DNA of 64,000 nt from Ampullaceana balthica (Eukaryota; Mollusca; Gastropoda; Lymnaeidae), in contig CALYLW010000551.1 of assembly GCA_944989445.1 (NCBI GenBank), forward strand, positions 369,021 through 433,020, given 5' to 3'. Both the position numbers and the translations under genes were made by a program. Positions 1 through 10,152 of this stretch are shown here, in pieces. The notes below the pieces were generated by a model. That model saw only the letters and a list, made by a program, of their open reading frames with translations, was not told the DNA's origin and did no database searches. Every line of letters starts with the position of its first letter. Positions within the stretch are counted from its first letter, which is position 1.

Positions 1-2
1 AA

Positions 3-188
3 CAGTGCTTCTCAAACTTTTTAGTAATTCGGACCAGCAGGAATTTTTTCCATTGCAACAGGGACCGGTGCACTATTTTCCCTGCACTTAAAATTTTTTC
101 TGTCCTTTTTTTGAGAGCATCTGCGGACCGGCAGCGAATGGCCCACGGACCAGCACCAGTCCGTGAACCACCACTTTGAGAAGCACTG
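3..188. mobile_element. Short non-autonomous hAT-type element (MITE)
   Basis: The ends form an inverted repeat: CAGTGCTTCTCAAA at the left and TTTGAGAAGCACTG at the right. CAGTG-type termini are typical of hAT elements. There is no coding sequence. The left target duplication cannot be checked because the element starts 2 bases into the window. Confidence 0.75.
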
Positions 189-374
189 ATGTAGAACATA
201 CTAATGCCGTAGGGCAGAGGCGTCACGCGGAGGTGCGGGCCGCACTAGGTGACAACATCAAAAGGGGTTACACCCAATGAGTTATGTAGAACATACTAAT
301 GCTGCAGGGCAGAGGCGTAACGCGGGTGTGTGGGCCGCACCAGGGGACAACATCATAAGGGGCTACACCCAATG
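189..374. repeat. 95-bp tandem duplication, two copies
   Basis: Two direct copies start at 189 and 284 (ATGTAGAACATACTAATG in both). They differ by scattered substitutions. The second copy runs into the next MITE near 370. Confidence 0.8.
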
Positions 375-545
375 TTCCCTCTAAGGTTCGTTGGTCCGTG
401 TGCAAAGCAAAAAACTTCGTGTGCAAAGTTGCACAGCGTCCTTTCTTTGTGCAATATTTTACAAAATTTCCTTCGCAGTAATTCAAAACTACTGCGCGGC
501 GTCGGTCATATATCTGCATGGCCGCGCAGCTTAAAGGGAACATTG
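370..545. mobile_element. MITE with CAATGTTCCCT termini, copy 1
   Basis: Perfect 11-bp inverted ends CAATGTTCCCT / AGGGAACATTG enclose about 150 bp without a plausible gene. A second diverged copy lies at 27881-28066, so this is a mobile family, most likely hAT-related. The flanking 8 bp do not form a clean target duplication here. Confidence 0.75.
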
Positions 546-616
546 CTGCATACCCCACGACCCAGGTCTAAGTGCTTGGTCTTGGTGCTTAGTATTTTTC
601 TTTAAAAGGTATAGGA

Positions 617-1649
617 CAGTGATGGCGAACCTGTGCCACGTGTGCCACAGACGGCACGCAGAGCCTCATCAGCCGGCACGCAACTAAACTAAACACATAT
701 TCTGTAGGCCTGAGAATAATCTCTTAAGGCCTTGGCTAGTACCTGGGCAATCTGCTCCATCTGTTGAGCATGGCCATACAACATTGTCTTTACATGGGAC
801 TCTTCCGCCTCCCTCACCCCCGGCTATATCAAGTGCCGGGCAAGTCGTCACCAGGTGTACGACTGTCTCAGGGGCTTGGCTGCAATGACAGCAGTTCGAG
901 TCCCTGTTGTGGTCTAGCCTGTGAAAGTATGAGTTGGTTGGGCAATGTTCTGTTCTCATCTGAGTCACTAAACTCTGGTGTTTGCGACTCAGGTTCCACC
1001 ACTGGTCTGAACGGCTTGGCCTGGTCATGTTAGCGAATACCCATCTGGCTGTCGTGTTGTCAGCCCACTCCTGGTACCACTTATTTCGGAAGTGGTCCTT
1101 TAGCCAGGTTTTAGCCCCAAGATAAGTGACTGGGGCCTCTGGTTGGGCCAGGGCTGTTCCTGCTTTGGCCAGGGAGTCTGCCTTTTCATTGCCGTTAACA
1201 TTCACGTGGCTCGGGATCCACTGCACTGTTACCTTACCTCCAAGTCTTTCGAGTCGGCCCACGTCCTCCAAGATGGCGTCAACCAAGTGGGTACTACGCT
1301 TCTCACTAGCCAGGACTTCGAGGGCTGATCTCGAGTCACAAAACAGTACCGTGTCGAAACCGAAAATTTCCGACCCTGCAGTGTCCGCTGCACACATTCC
1401 AGGGCCCTGTGTATAGCTTCAAGCTCCGCATCGTAATTCGATGCCATAGTCCCACAGGGACCTAGAAGTTCTTCTTTTGGTGGCCCTCCTATTGGGTATA
1501 AGATGAGCGCACCATATCCGGCACGCAACTAAAATATTCTTTCCTTAATCAAACCACTTTGCTGGCCCTTCGTGTAGGTACTTTGCTATATATAAGTAGG
1601 TTTTAATTGAATTTTGGGCACGTGGTACCAAAAAGGTTCACCATCATTG
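617..1649. mobile_element. hAT-type MITE with perfect 8-bp target duplication, carrying a nested LINE piece
   Basis: The ends CAGTGATGGCGAACCT and AGGTTCACCATCATTG are imperfect inverted repeats. The element is flanked on both sides by GTATAGGA (609-616 and 1650-1657), a perfect 8-bp target duplication as expected for hAT transposition. Without the nested insertion it would be only about 190 bp, so it is a normal MITE that was enlarged by a later retrotransposition. Confidence 0.9.
684..1533 (-). pseudogene. LINE ORF2 3'-terminal fragment with RNase H domain
   Basis: The minus strand encodes an RNase H domain in two frames (1528-1229 and 1397-684), so at least one frameshift is present. Visible are NYDAELEAI (catalytic Glu), FCDSRSALE (catalytic Asp) and SHVNVNGNEKADSLAK, the C-terminal His/Asp region typical of LINE RNase H (I/Jockey-like). 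A Cys/His stretch near CCHCSQAPETVVHLVTTC resembles the terminal zinc motif of LINE ORF2. The fragment begins just after where the first catalytic Asp would lie, so it is 5'-truncated. The 16-base direct repeat CCGGCACGCAACTAAA flanks it (673-688 and 1518-1533), the expected target-site duplication. It sits inside a hAT MITE. Confidence 0.85.
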
Positions 1650-1975
1650 GTATAGGATAACCGCTATGGTTATGGCATTGTCATTTATGACCTTGTCTAC
1701 ATAGGTCCACTATGCGACTAACTAAAAGTATAATTCCTGAAAAATGTGCTGTGTGCCCCACCTTCAGTCATCATGGGGAAGGTTTATGGAAGAAAGAAGG
1801 CGTCGTTTGGGTTACAGTGACACATGAACACAACAGCATGGAGCCAATAATTTGACCTAGTTTAAAAGTTAAATTCTAGGCCTACGCTGTGAACTGTTCC
1901 TCTGGCCATAAACCAGGTCATCCGTGACCATTCAGCCAAGATGACAGGACGTGTTGAACAGGGTTAAGCTCATTG
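1650..1975. other. No recognised feature
   Basis: About 325 bp of low-complexity-free sequence downstream of the hAT element. I see no coding region, tandem structure or inverted ends in it. Confidence 0.5.
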
Positions 1976-2071
1976 TATCACTACTGGCTGTCACGAGTGA
2001 CCGATTTCATCACTACTGACTGTCACGAGTGACCGATTTCATCAATATTGACTGTCGCGAGTGACCGATTT
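1976..2071. repeat. 32-bp tandem repeat, three copies, in the presumed 5' LTR
   Basis: TGTCACGAGTGACCGATTTC recurs at 1989, 2021 and 2053 with a 32-base period. The last copy runs into sequence shared with 5869-5944, so the array seems to belong to the LTR of the gypsy-type element. Confidence 0.8.
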
Positions 2072-2204
2072 CCCCATATAACTTGTTGTGAGCTGCGCTC
2101 GGTGGTGTGTTTGGGGGGGGGGTCGTGGTGATGGTGTTGGCTGGTCGGTGCGAAAGCGTGAAAAGAAGAGTTTTTGGGTTGACAGGTGTGGAATGTCTGT
2201 AGAG

Positions 2205-2205
<1 letters not shown>

Positions 2206-2243
<38 letters not shown>
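2206..2243. repeat. (GA)n microsatellite
   Basis: About 19 uninterrupted GA units inside the presumed 5' LTR. Confidence 0.95.
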
Positions 2244-2245
<2 letters not shown>

Positions 2246-2329
2246 GAGGGGGTGGTGTGTTGTATCATTAAGTTCGGATTAAAGTTTGTTTTCTGTTAGC
2301 AGTGTTGGACTATTTCTTGTGTAATTGGA

Positions 2330-3275
2330 GTTTATGAACCTTAGTGCAAGCGGTCCAAAGATAGTTATGAGGACGCTTGTGACATTCTGGGGGCCGGTCC
2401 GGGAATACACAGAAAACACGGACACTGCGGAAACAACGAGAATGCCAGTCACAACTCTGGAGGAGATAGTAGCACTGGTTGATGCCCTTCAACTCAGAGG
2501 TGAAGACAGGAGAGAGTACATAGAGAGAGAGGTATAACGAGCCGAGAAAGATCGGGCGGCCGAGAGAGAAATGGCGGATGGGGCGGCTGAGAAAGAGGCA
2601 AGGCTAGAAGCCAAGAGAATAGAAGCTGCCAATGGAGGCAATACAAAGGGGAACGATAACAGGCCCAACCTAAGCTTCCATCATTTATATATGGGGTCGA
2701 CCAGCTGGATGGATACCTAACAAGGTATAAATTGCAGCAAATGGCCAGAAAGTGACTGGGCGTTGTCACTAAGTGCGCTTCTATCTGGTTGAGCCTTGGA
2801 GGTGTATTATAGAATGCCTTACAAGGACGCGTTGAGATATGAAAAGGTTAAGGAAGTGCTCCTAAAGTGGTACAATCTTACCAAGGAGGGACTACAGAAA
2901 CCTATTTAGAAAGAGCAAGCCCCAGGCAGATGAGTCGCCAGCTAGTTTTATAGGAAGAATCAATCACTATTTTCTGAAATGGATTGACTGGTCACACATC
3001 GACAAAACACTTTGACGGTCTTAAGGATCTAATTGTGAAAGAGCAATTAATGGACGTGTGCCCCGAAGATTTGGCGATCCATCTAAGGGAGCGAAGCATT
3101 GACAGCCTGGAAGAAGTTGACAGAGTGGCTGAATTATTCCTGTAGGCAAGGAACAGAAGCTTCAATCACGGCCCTGGTGCAACACAAAATGGGGCGTGAG
3201 AACGGCGGAGAACGGAGCTCATGAGTTACAAATGTGACGGGATTGGTCACATTGCCCGTAATTGTGCTACTAGGG
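2330..3275 (+). pseudogene. gypsy-type gag remnant
   Basis: Translation in shifting frames gives a charged N-terminal stretch (EEIVALVDALQLRGEDRRE, then Glu/Arg-rich sequence), then ALSALLSG and DALRYEKVKEVLLKWYNLT, the core of the gag found in many invertebrate gypsy elements. Near 3221 a degenerate CCHC knuckle reads CDGIGHIARNC, with the first Cys pair damaged. Multiple stops and frameshifts break the gene. In an intact element gag would form the capsid and bind RNA; here it is dead. The family assignment is from remembered gag patterns. Confidence 0.65.
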
Positions 3276-3289
3276 AACGGGAAGGGAAC

Positions 3290-3720
3290 GCTCCTAGACA
3301 TCTACAGCTGAATCGCATTTCAGTGATGGAGAATGATGTTTTATCCCGTGCTGTATACTTTCCGGTTAAAGTGTGTTGTGATGAAATTAAATTTTGATGG
3401 ATACAGGAGAGGTGGTAACTGTTATTTCGAGAAAACAATTTTTCGAGATCCCGCGTAAGCAACGCCACAAAATTTACAAACGGGACCCTGTGAACCCGCA
3501 GACCACAAATTGAGCACCACTCAAGCTATGTGGGGTGAGTCAATTAAAATTAGAGATTTGTAACAAGGTTTATCCTTGGACCGTGTACGTTGCTGAGATA
3601 GCCGAGGACGGATACCTTGGTCTTGACTATTTGTGTAAATTCAATTTTTCCCTCTCAATCAGCCAGGGCCTGACTTTGGGTAACAACAAAGTTCAAGTGG
3701 TCCATAAAGGAAGAGGATTT
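3290..3720 (+). pseudogene. gypsy-type aspartic protease remnant
   Basis: A frame near 3395 reads LMDTGEVVTVISRKQFF, with the Asp-Thr-Gly active-site triad of retroelement proteases but Glu in place of the usual Ala or Ser. After a stop it continues (3535-3820) as VAEIAEDGYLGLDYLCKF, resembling the LG-x-D-(F/Y) hinge near the end of such proteases. It follows the gag knuckle directly, the standard gypsy order. The frame is interrupted and cannot be functional. Confidence 0.6.
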
Positions 3721-3854
3721 AGTTGTGAGCCTTATAAATCGAACTCCAGTGCTTGTGTTTCTAATGGGGCGAAAAATATCCAGTCAGAAAAGTGTCTACC
3801 CACGTGGGAGTGCATGAAGTGAGAATAAACAATTGACAGAGTTGTCTAAGCCAA

Positions 3855-4140
3855 GTGTCTGAAGCTACTCCCCGCCAGGGTAAACCTAGGGTGTCATTAC
3901 CCAGCCCCTCGCCGGTATTGAGGATAAAGAAGATGGATAACACGTCCTTTAAGGGGTGTAAACTGAAACGACCTGCTAGAGTCGAGACAGGGGCGACAGA
4001 GTGGGAGAATGGTGAAGTCACAAGAGCAGCAACCCGCATATTCAAAGTCGGCGGCAAAGTTCAATTGTCCGACTCCGTCAAGCAAGCGTGTCGGGGTAAC
4101 AAAAATCGTCGTCATAGTCAGTTCGTTATCAGCAGGAAAT
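3855..4140 (+). other. Sequence between protease remnant and satellite, unassigned
   Basis: An open frame crosses here (to 4211), but its product is low in recognisable motifs and it runs into the 26-bp satellite. It may be decayed pol sequence; I cannot support a gene. Confidence 0.3.
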
Positions 4141-4149
4141 TCAATGAAA

Positions 4150-5585
4150 ATTTGATGGAGATCAGAGGAGAAGGACAGACAATGCTATCAGAGGAGAAGG
4201 ACAGACATTGAAATCAGAGGAGAAGGACAGACATTGAAATCAGAGGAGAAGGACAGACATTGAAATCAGAAGAGAAGGACAGACAATGAAATCAGACGAG
4301 AAGGACAGACCATAAAGTCAGAGGAGAAGGACAGACAATGAAATCAGAGGAGAAGGACAGACAATGAAATCAGAAGAGAAGGACAGACAATGAAATCAAC
4401 CGAGAAGGACAGACCATGAAGTCAGAGGAGAAGGACAGACCATGAAGTCAGAGGAGAAGGACCGACAATGAAATCAGAGGAGAAGGACCGACAATGAAAT
4501 CAGAGGAGAAGGACAGACAATGAAGTCAGAGGAGAAGGACAGACCATGAAGTCAGAGGAGAAGGACCGACAATGAAATCAGAGGAGAAGGACACAATGAA
4601 GTCAGAGGAGAAGGACAGACCATGAAGTCAGAGGAGAAGGACAAAAATGAAATCACAGGAGGACAGACAATGAAATCAGAGGAGAAGGACAGACAATGAA
4701 ATCAGAGGAGAAGGACAGACAATGGATACAGACGAGAAGGACATCCAATGAAATCAGAGAAGGACAGACAATGAAATCAGATGAGAAGGATAGACCATGA
4801 AGTCAGAGGAGGAGGACAGACAATGAAATCAGAGGAGAAGGACAGACAATGAAATCAGAGGAGAAGGATAGACCATGAAGTCAGAGGAGGAGGACAGACA
4901 ATGAAATCAGAGGAGGAGGACAGACAATGAAATCAGAGGAGAAGGACAGACAATGAAATCAGAGGAGAAGAATAGACTATGAAGTCAGAGGAGGACAACA
5001 GACAATGAAATCAGAGGAGAAGGACAGAAAAATGAAATCAGAGGAGACGGACAGACCATGAAATCAGAGGAGAAGGACAGACAATGAAATCAGAGGAGAA
5101 GGATAGACCATGATGTCAGAGGAGGAGGACAGACAATGAAATCAGAGGAGAAGGACAGAAAAATGAAATCAGAAGAGAAGGACAGACAATGAAATCAGAG
5201 GAGAGAGATAGACAATGAAATCAGAGGAGAGGGACAGACAATGAAATCAGAGGAGAAGGACAGACAATGAAATCAGAGGAGAAGAATAGACTATGAAGTC
5301 AGAGGAGGACAACAGACAATGAAATCAGAGGAGAAGGACAGAAAAATGAAATCAGAGGAGACGGACAGACCATGAAATCAGAGGAGAAGGACAGACAATG
5401 AAATCAGAGGAGAAGGATAGACCATGATGTCAGAGGAGGAGGACAGACAATGAAATCAGAGGAGAAGGACAGAAAAATGAAATCAGAAGAGAAGGACAGG
5501 CAATGAAATCAGAGGAGAGATATAGACAATGAAATCAGAGGAGAGGGACAGACAATGAAATCAGAGGAGAGGGACAGACAATGAA
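4150..5585. repeat. 26-bp minisatellite, about 55 units
   Basis: The purine-rich unit starts ATGAAATCAGAGGAGAAGGA and ends CAGACA. Copies vary by substitutions and small indels. A run of twelve units is itself duplicated: the variant AATAGACTATGAAGTC occurs at 4971 and 5285, and the following ~230 bases match. The period is not a multiple of three, so it is not a coding repeat. It lies between a gypsy protease and the presumed 3' LTR. Confidence 0.95.
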
Positions 5586-5868
5586 AATCATTAATCTTGA
5601 AGGACCTGTCAAATCAACACTGAAATTACACTAACTTTTAGTCAATCGTTGCATGTGTTTTGAAATGGAAAAAAAAAGAATTGTTTGTTTTCAAATGCTT
5701 TGTACATGATTTTCCCAATATCTGAAATGTTATCATTGTTTAGGACTTCAGGGTAAATGTCCATAGGATGTTTCAAGTTGGAAAAGGGAATGATAGTATA
5801 AGTAAAGTTGTTCACTCGAGATAGTGGAAATTTGTCACCCTCGGAAAATTTCTGGAAAGGCGGGCATA
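5586..5868. other. Unique segment between satellite and presumed 3' LTR
   Basis: An 83-codon minus-strand frame (5893-5642) spans it, but it matches nothing I recognise. The last bases, GGAAAGGCGGGCATA, could be the polypurine tract before the 3' LTR. Confidence 0.35.
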
Positions 5869-5942
5869 TGTTACGATTGACCGATTTCCCCATATAACTT
5901 GTTGTGAGCTGCGCTAGGTGGTGTGTTTGGTGGGTCGTGGTG

Positions 5943-6471
5943 AAGTTAATATAAGGGATTTAATAAAACAAACCCGTAAAAACTAAGTTTTTGACTATAA
6001 ATCCCTTATATATGAGTCATAACTAACAGTATTGATTATTTTAAAACGCTACAAACATTTACAGACTGAATCTGTCTTAACTCAACTTTGCTTCATAACC
6101 CTAGGGGGGGGGACCGAGTTCAGCATGACACGTAAAATGTAAACAAAAGCACGCCGGTACTTCGATGGGTCGACATCAAAGCGTCAACTCAAACTCTCAC
6201 GTGGGAAAAAAACTATAACAAACAGTGAATTTGAATTACATACGTTATATCAGGATAAACTAAAAATGCATTAATTTAATTACGGTACGTTCGATCGATC
6301 TGAAATTTTGACACGATGCATTGTTAGGTGAGACGGGTCCGTGTGCCGAATTTCAGCTCGATGGCTTCACGGGAAGTGGGTCATTTTTGACTTTTGTTTT
6401 TCCTTACGCATACGACGGAGATGATGACAGACAGAGACGGCGGTGAAGTTAATATAAGGGATTTAAAAAGA
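5943..6471. mobile_element. Element with TAAATCCCTTATAT inverted ends
   Basis: TAAATCCCTTATATATGAG at 5997 and AATATAAGGGATTTA at 6457-6471 are inverted ends of a ~475-bp non-coding element. A second right end lies at 5943-5965, so it is nested next to or inside another copy. It contains the module with GATCGATCTGAAATTTTGA. Related copies are at 19414-19776 and 51678-52036, with similar left ends near 7280, 8037 and 8298. If TA is the duplicated target, these would be Tc1/mariner-type MITEs (inference). Confidence 0.6.
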
Positions 6472-6526
6472 TGTGTGGGCATCAGTGTTGAATTGTAAAG
6501 TGTTTTTATTATAAGTTTTTAAAAAA

Positions 6527-6982
6527 TATATATAAAAAACACTTTTCAAAAACTAGTCTTATATTAGAAATGCAATAAAAAGTAGAAATTAAATTTAAAA
6601 TGTGAAATTTAAAGTCAGAAGAGAACTTTAGTTCAAAATTTATAAGAATGTAAAAGTTTAAAATGAGACAGGAACATTAAATCTGAGGTGAAATCGATTA
6701 TCTCGTTGTTCGCAATGACTATAAGACTCAGGTGCTCAGTTTAAACTTAGTCTATAAATATCTATGCTAGCAAGCACCATAGTCTTATAGTCATGGCGAA
6801 CAACGAGATAATCGATTTCATCTACGATTTAACGTTCCTGTCTCATTTTAAACTTTTACATTTTCATAAATTTGGAACTAAAGTTCTCTTCTGACTGTAA
6901 ATTTCACATTTTAAATTTATTTTCTACTTTTTATTGCATTTCTAATATCAAACTAGTTTTTAAAAAGTGTTTTTTATATATT
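6527..6982. mobile_element. Foldback element 1 (210-bp arms)
   Basis: The left arm 6527-6736 and right arm 6773-6982 are near-complementary, separated by a 36-base spacer. The innermost bases read GGTGCT and AGCACC. A transcript would fold into a long hairpin. Overlapping short reading frames are by-products. A sister copy lies at 7530-7972. Confidence 0.9.
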
Positions 6983-7529
6983 TTTATTTTCTACTTTTTA
7001 GTCTACACATTTTACAGTAAGTGCAAAGCCAGCTTATCTTTGATCACTTTAGAAGTAGATATAAACCAAGAATGTCCTGGGATTAGCTCCATTCTAAGCA
7101 GTTCGAATATTTTAAGCGAACTGATCCCAATTATCCGATCTATCCCAATTATCCGACATACACTGTAAATCTAAAATTTGTCAACATTGGGTTATTCCGG
7201 TCACTGAGGCGGACTGCTGAGGTTTAACTCTAGCAGACGTAAATCGAAATAAATAGATGTAAAAACAAATTTTTTGACTATCAATCCCTTATATATGAGA
7301 CATAACTAAAAGTAGTGATTACGTTTAAACGCGACATTTACAGACTGAAAGAGAATTAACTCCCCCGGTTTTAAAACCGGGCGCAGGGACGGTAGGGTGT
7401 GTGATCATCGGCGTCAACGCGTGAACTGGACACGTGAAAGAATTATAAACAAATAGTGGGATGGGGATGTCCGATTAAACTTACAAAGCAAATTAATATA
7501 AGACTGTTAATAATAATATATCAATAAAA
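6983..7529. repeat. Dispersed repeat unit with CCCCCGGTTTTAAAACCGGG hairpin
   Basis: Sequence from about 7245 to 7495 is repeated at 8010-8280 in the same orientation, so the second foldback is flanked by direct repeats. Each copy holds a perfect or near-perfect palindrome around CGGTTTTAAAACCG. No coding content. Confidence 0.7.
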
Positions 7530-7972
7530 AATATATAAATAAACACTTTTTAAAAACTAGTCTTATATGAAAAAAGCACTAAAAAGTAGAAAATAAATTT
7601 GAAATTTACAGTCAGAAGAGACCTTTAGTTCCAAATTTATGAAAATGTAAAAGTTTAAAATGAGACAGGAACGTTAAATCGTAGGTGAAATCGATTATCT
7701 CGTTGTTCGCCATGACTATAAGACTAGGGTGCTTGATAAGTTATGCAAAGATATTCACCTTATCACCCTAGTCTTATAGTGATGGCGAACAACGAGATAA
7801 TCGATGTCACATACGATTTAACGTTCCTGTCTCATTTTAAACGTTTACATTTGAAAAAGTTTGGAACTAATGGTATCTGCTGACTGTACTTTTCAAATGT
7901 TAAATTTATTTTCTACTTTTTAGTGCATTTTTAATATAAGACTAGTTTTTAAAAATTGTTTTTTATATATAT
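7530..7972. mobile_element. Foldback element 2
   Basis: Arms 7530-7740 and 7758-7972 are inverted copies with a ~17-base spacer. They are clearly homologous to foldback element 1, sharing ATCGATTATCTCGTTGTTCG and its complement, but differ at many sites and in the centre, so both arms diverged together. Confidence 0.9.
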
Positions 7973-8009
7973 TTTTATTTTCTACTTTTTAGTCTACACA
8001 TTTTACAGT

Positions 8010-8350
8010 AAATGCAAAGCCAGCTTACCTTTTGACTATAAATATCTTATATATGAGACATAACTAAAGTAGTGATTATGTTTAAACGGGACATTTACAG
8101 ACTGAAACAGAATTATCTCCCCTGGTTTTAAAACCGGGTGCAGGTACGATGGGGGGGTGTGAACATGGACGGTCAGCGTGAACTGAACTGTCCACGTGAA
8201 AGAATTGTAAACAAATGTTCGGATAGTCCGATCGCTTAAACTTACAAAGCGAACTAATATAAGACTAGTAATAAAAATAGCTGTAAAAACAAAGTTTTGA
8301 CTATAAATCCCTTATATATGAGACATAACTAAAAGTAGTGATTATGTTAA
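8010..8350. repeat. Second direct copy of the 7245-7495 unit, plus a third partial start
   Basis: The unit beginning TTTTGACTATAAAT occurs at 8031 and again at 8291. The first copy ends with CTAATATAAGACTAGTAATA near 8275. Confidence 0.7.
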
Positions 8351-8866
8351 AAGCGTGTCCTTTTTAAAAAAAAGATTTTTTAAATATTTATTATTATTAG
8401 CTCTATAAATATCTTTAATTTCAATAATAATTTTAAAATGAACTACCCGCTGTTTGATATCTATCAAATAACCAGCATTGCCAAATAACCTAACGCTGAT
8501 TAAACAGGCTTAGAACCCCGCTACCTCAAGCGTCGTTGAAAAAATTGCCGAGACATCCTGACGATATGGAATGTATTATAGTGTTACTAACCCTTGATTT
8601 GATTCGTTCTTTTATGGCCCATTGTAACGATAGGGTGGGCTGGATTTAGTAGGGTTATAGTTATAATAGTAATAGTAGGGCTATTCGCGTTGTGTAAGCA
8701 GAATTTCAAACTGGTAGTTTACGCTACAGGGGCTGAAATTTACGCTTGAGTTGAGCCAATACTAAAAGACTTAAGGCCGCCAACACAATCGACCTTCAGA
8801 TATCGCCGGGGAGTTGAGCTCACGCCAGCAGACGATACACAGTATAAATCGTGCCCGCCGTGCATC
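8351..8866. other. 5' flank of the oxidoreductase gene
   Basis: No coding region is seen. It becomes less AT-rich towards the gene. The proximal promoter should lie here or just upstream of the in-frame stop at 8867-8869, but no TATA box in a convincing position could be picked. Confidence 0.35.
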
Positions 8867-8926
8867 TAGTCTCATTGTGATTTGTCGGCCGACCCCTGCA
8901 TGTATCGTAGATTTACTGAACAAGAA

Positions 8927-9065
8927 ATGGCAGGCAAAGCAAAGGCATCCAAACTTAAGGTTGTCTTATTTCTTGGATCGACTCGTGAAGAACGTATGGG
9001 TCTGAGAGTGGCCAAGTTTATCCGTGGACAACTTGAGGCTAAAAACTACCAAGTAGAATTGTTCG
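8927..9065 (+). CDS. FMN-dependent NAD(P)H oxidoreductase, exon 1
   Basis: First of three coding exons of a 202-residue protein (exons 8927-9065, 14049-14285, 14670-14902; 609 nt with stop). The protein has the flavodoxin-like fold of the NADPH-dependent FMN reductase family (FMN_red), soluble enzymes that bind FMN and pass two electrons from NAD(P)H to flavins, quinones or azo compounds; the exact substrate cannot be told. This exon encodes residues 1-46: a strand (KVVLFLG) and the FMN phosphate loop GSTREERMG (17-25). An in-frame TAG at 8867-8869 limits the start. ATG at 8900 would add nine residues; I chose 8927 because the beta strand follows soon after. The exon ends in phase 1 at G|GTGAGT. 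Length and motifs match the family, and no break is seen. Confidence 0.92.
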
Positions 9066-9289
9066 GTGAGTTTGAATTCGTTTGCATAATCACAAAAGTA
9101 GTTAAATAAAAGTCTTATTTTGTTTGCATATTCATAACGTTCTAAAGTAGTAAAAGTCTTATAAAACATTTTCAAACTTGAAATTATTACTTGAATATTT
9201 CTGAATTTTATGTTTCGATGATTGGTCTACGCCACGATTACAATTTTAAAAGAATATATATTTAAAAAATGACTTGCCTATATAAATTT

Positions 9290-9540
9290 TCATTTCATTA
9301 TCAATAGTAAAATTGTACAATACCGGAATTTAGAAACTCTTTGTAAGTAGTAGCAGGGTCCCCACCAGAAATGTTTTGGCACCTGACAACTGCGTACTTG
9401 TGGGCCCCTCTGGGCTCCTTCTCGTGTCTGAAGCCTTTTCCCAGGTCCCCACAGGCCAAAAACCTTGAAATATGTACATATTACAAAATGACCTAAATGT
9501 AGCTTATCCGACAGCGACAATGCTGGCTGCATTTATGAAT
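9290..9540. other. GC-richer island in intron 1, unassigned
   Basis: Around 9350-9460 the sequence is less AT-rich than its surroundings and an 80-codon minus-strand frame exists. I do not recognise a protein; it may be a short transposon remnant. Confidence 0.25.
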
Positions 9541-9753
9541 ATCAATACCGTTCTTGGTGAGTTGAACCTTCTCGCAAATAAAAATTTGACTGCAAGTAGG
9601 AAAGCCAGCGAAAGCAGATGGCGGGATTGAAATTATACATTAATGAGATAGGCCTATGCAACGGGTCACTTGTAACGGTAAAATTATATCAATACAACTG
9701 GGAGTGTAACAGATTTTTGGAAAACATGTTGCCAGTGTAATCTGAAGGCATTT

Positions 9754-9990
9754 TTTACCACGTTTTTATTAACTCGCTTTCGTTCCTGTTTGTTGGTTTG
9801 TTGGTTTTTCCAAGATTTTTTCAAATCTGCCAACGTAAAATTGAACCATTTGTGATGGTCGTAGAGATCTGAAATTTTAAACACAGATAGATCTTGGATG
9901 ACAATGCATTGTATCAAAATTTCAGATCGATCAAATGTACCTTTATTAAATTATTGAACTTTTTAGTTTATCTATAGTCTATATATTAGC
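9754..9990 (-). repeat. Dispersed ~195-bp module
   Basis: On the minus strand it contains GATCTGAAATTTTGATACAA followed by TGCATTGTCATCCAAGATC and ends near CGAAAGCGAGTTAATAAAA. Related modules lie at 16180-16370, 16371-16570, 58855-59055 and 59056-59250; weaker relatives sit inside the elements at 5997, 19414 and 51678. Confidence 0.8.
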
Positions 9991-10152
9991 ATCTGTACCG
10001 TCTGCTTTTGTTGACATCCATGAGTTCACCCCGAGACCACATCACAATGTTTTTAAAATGTTGGGCGGGTGCTTGTGAGGTGTTTGGTAAAATAAATAGA
10101 GGTAAAATAATATTTAAAAAAACAGGTTGTTATAAGTGGACTAAAAAGAATA

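Larger units (their letters stand above)
1976..5944 (+). mobile_element. Degenerate Ty3/gypsy-type LTR retrotransposon
   Basis: Broken gag and protease reading frames (2330-3720) lie between two copies of a terminal sequence. The left copy includes GTGACCGATTTCCCC at about 2063; the right copy starts TGTTACGATTGACCG at 5869, just after a purine-rich stretch, and is cut off at 5944 by another element. Both continue into TGTTGTGAGCTGCGCT. I infer LTRs, but the left LTR's exact end and a primer-binding site are not clear. No reverse transcriptase or integrase is visible; that part is occupied by a 26-bp satellite. Non-functional. Confidence 0.6.

Noticed and set aside
764..1416. Several plus-strand frames of 60-96 codons
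   Set aside because: Antisense shadows of the RNase H fragment on the minus strand.
3855..4211. 118-codon gene after the protease
   Set aside because: No motif, it runs into the satellite, and it is in a decayed retroelement.
4150..5585. CRISPR-like direct repeats
   Set aside because: Units are contiguous with no unique spacers, the context is a eukaryotic retroelement, and there are no cas genes. The same applies to the arrays at 18822-19140, 28318-28880 and 50571-51115.
5642..5893. 83-codon minus-strand gene
   Set aside because: No family resemblance, located between satellite and a presumed LTR; kept only as an unassigned interval.
9290..9532. Exon of another gene inside intron 1
   Set aside because: The 80-codon frame lacks recognisable motifs and convincing splice sites; more likely a transposon scrap.
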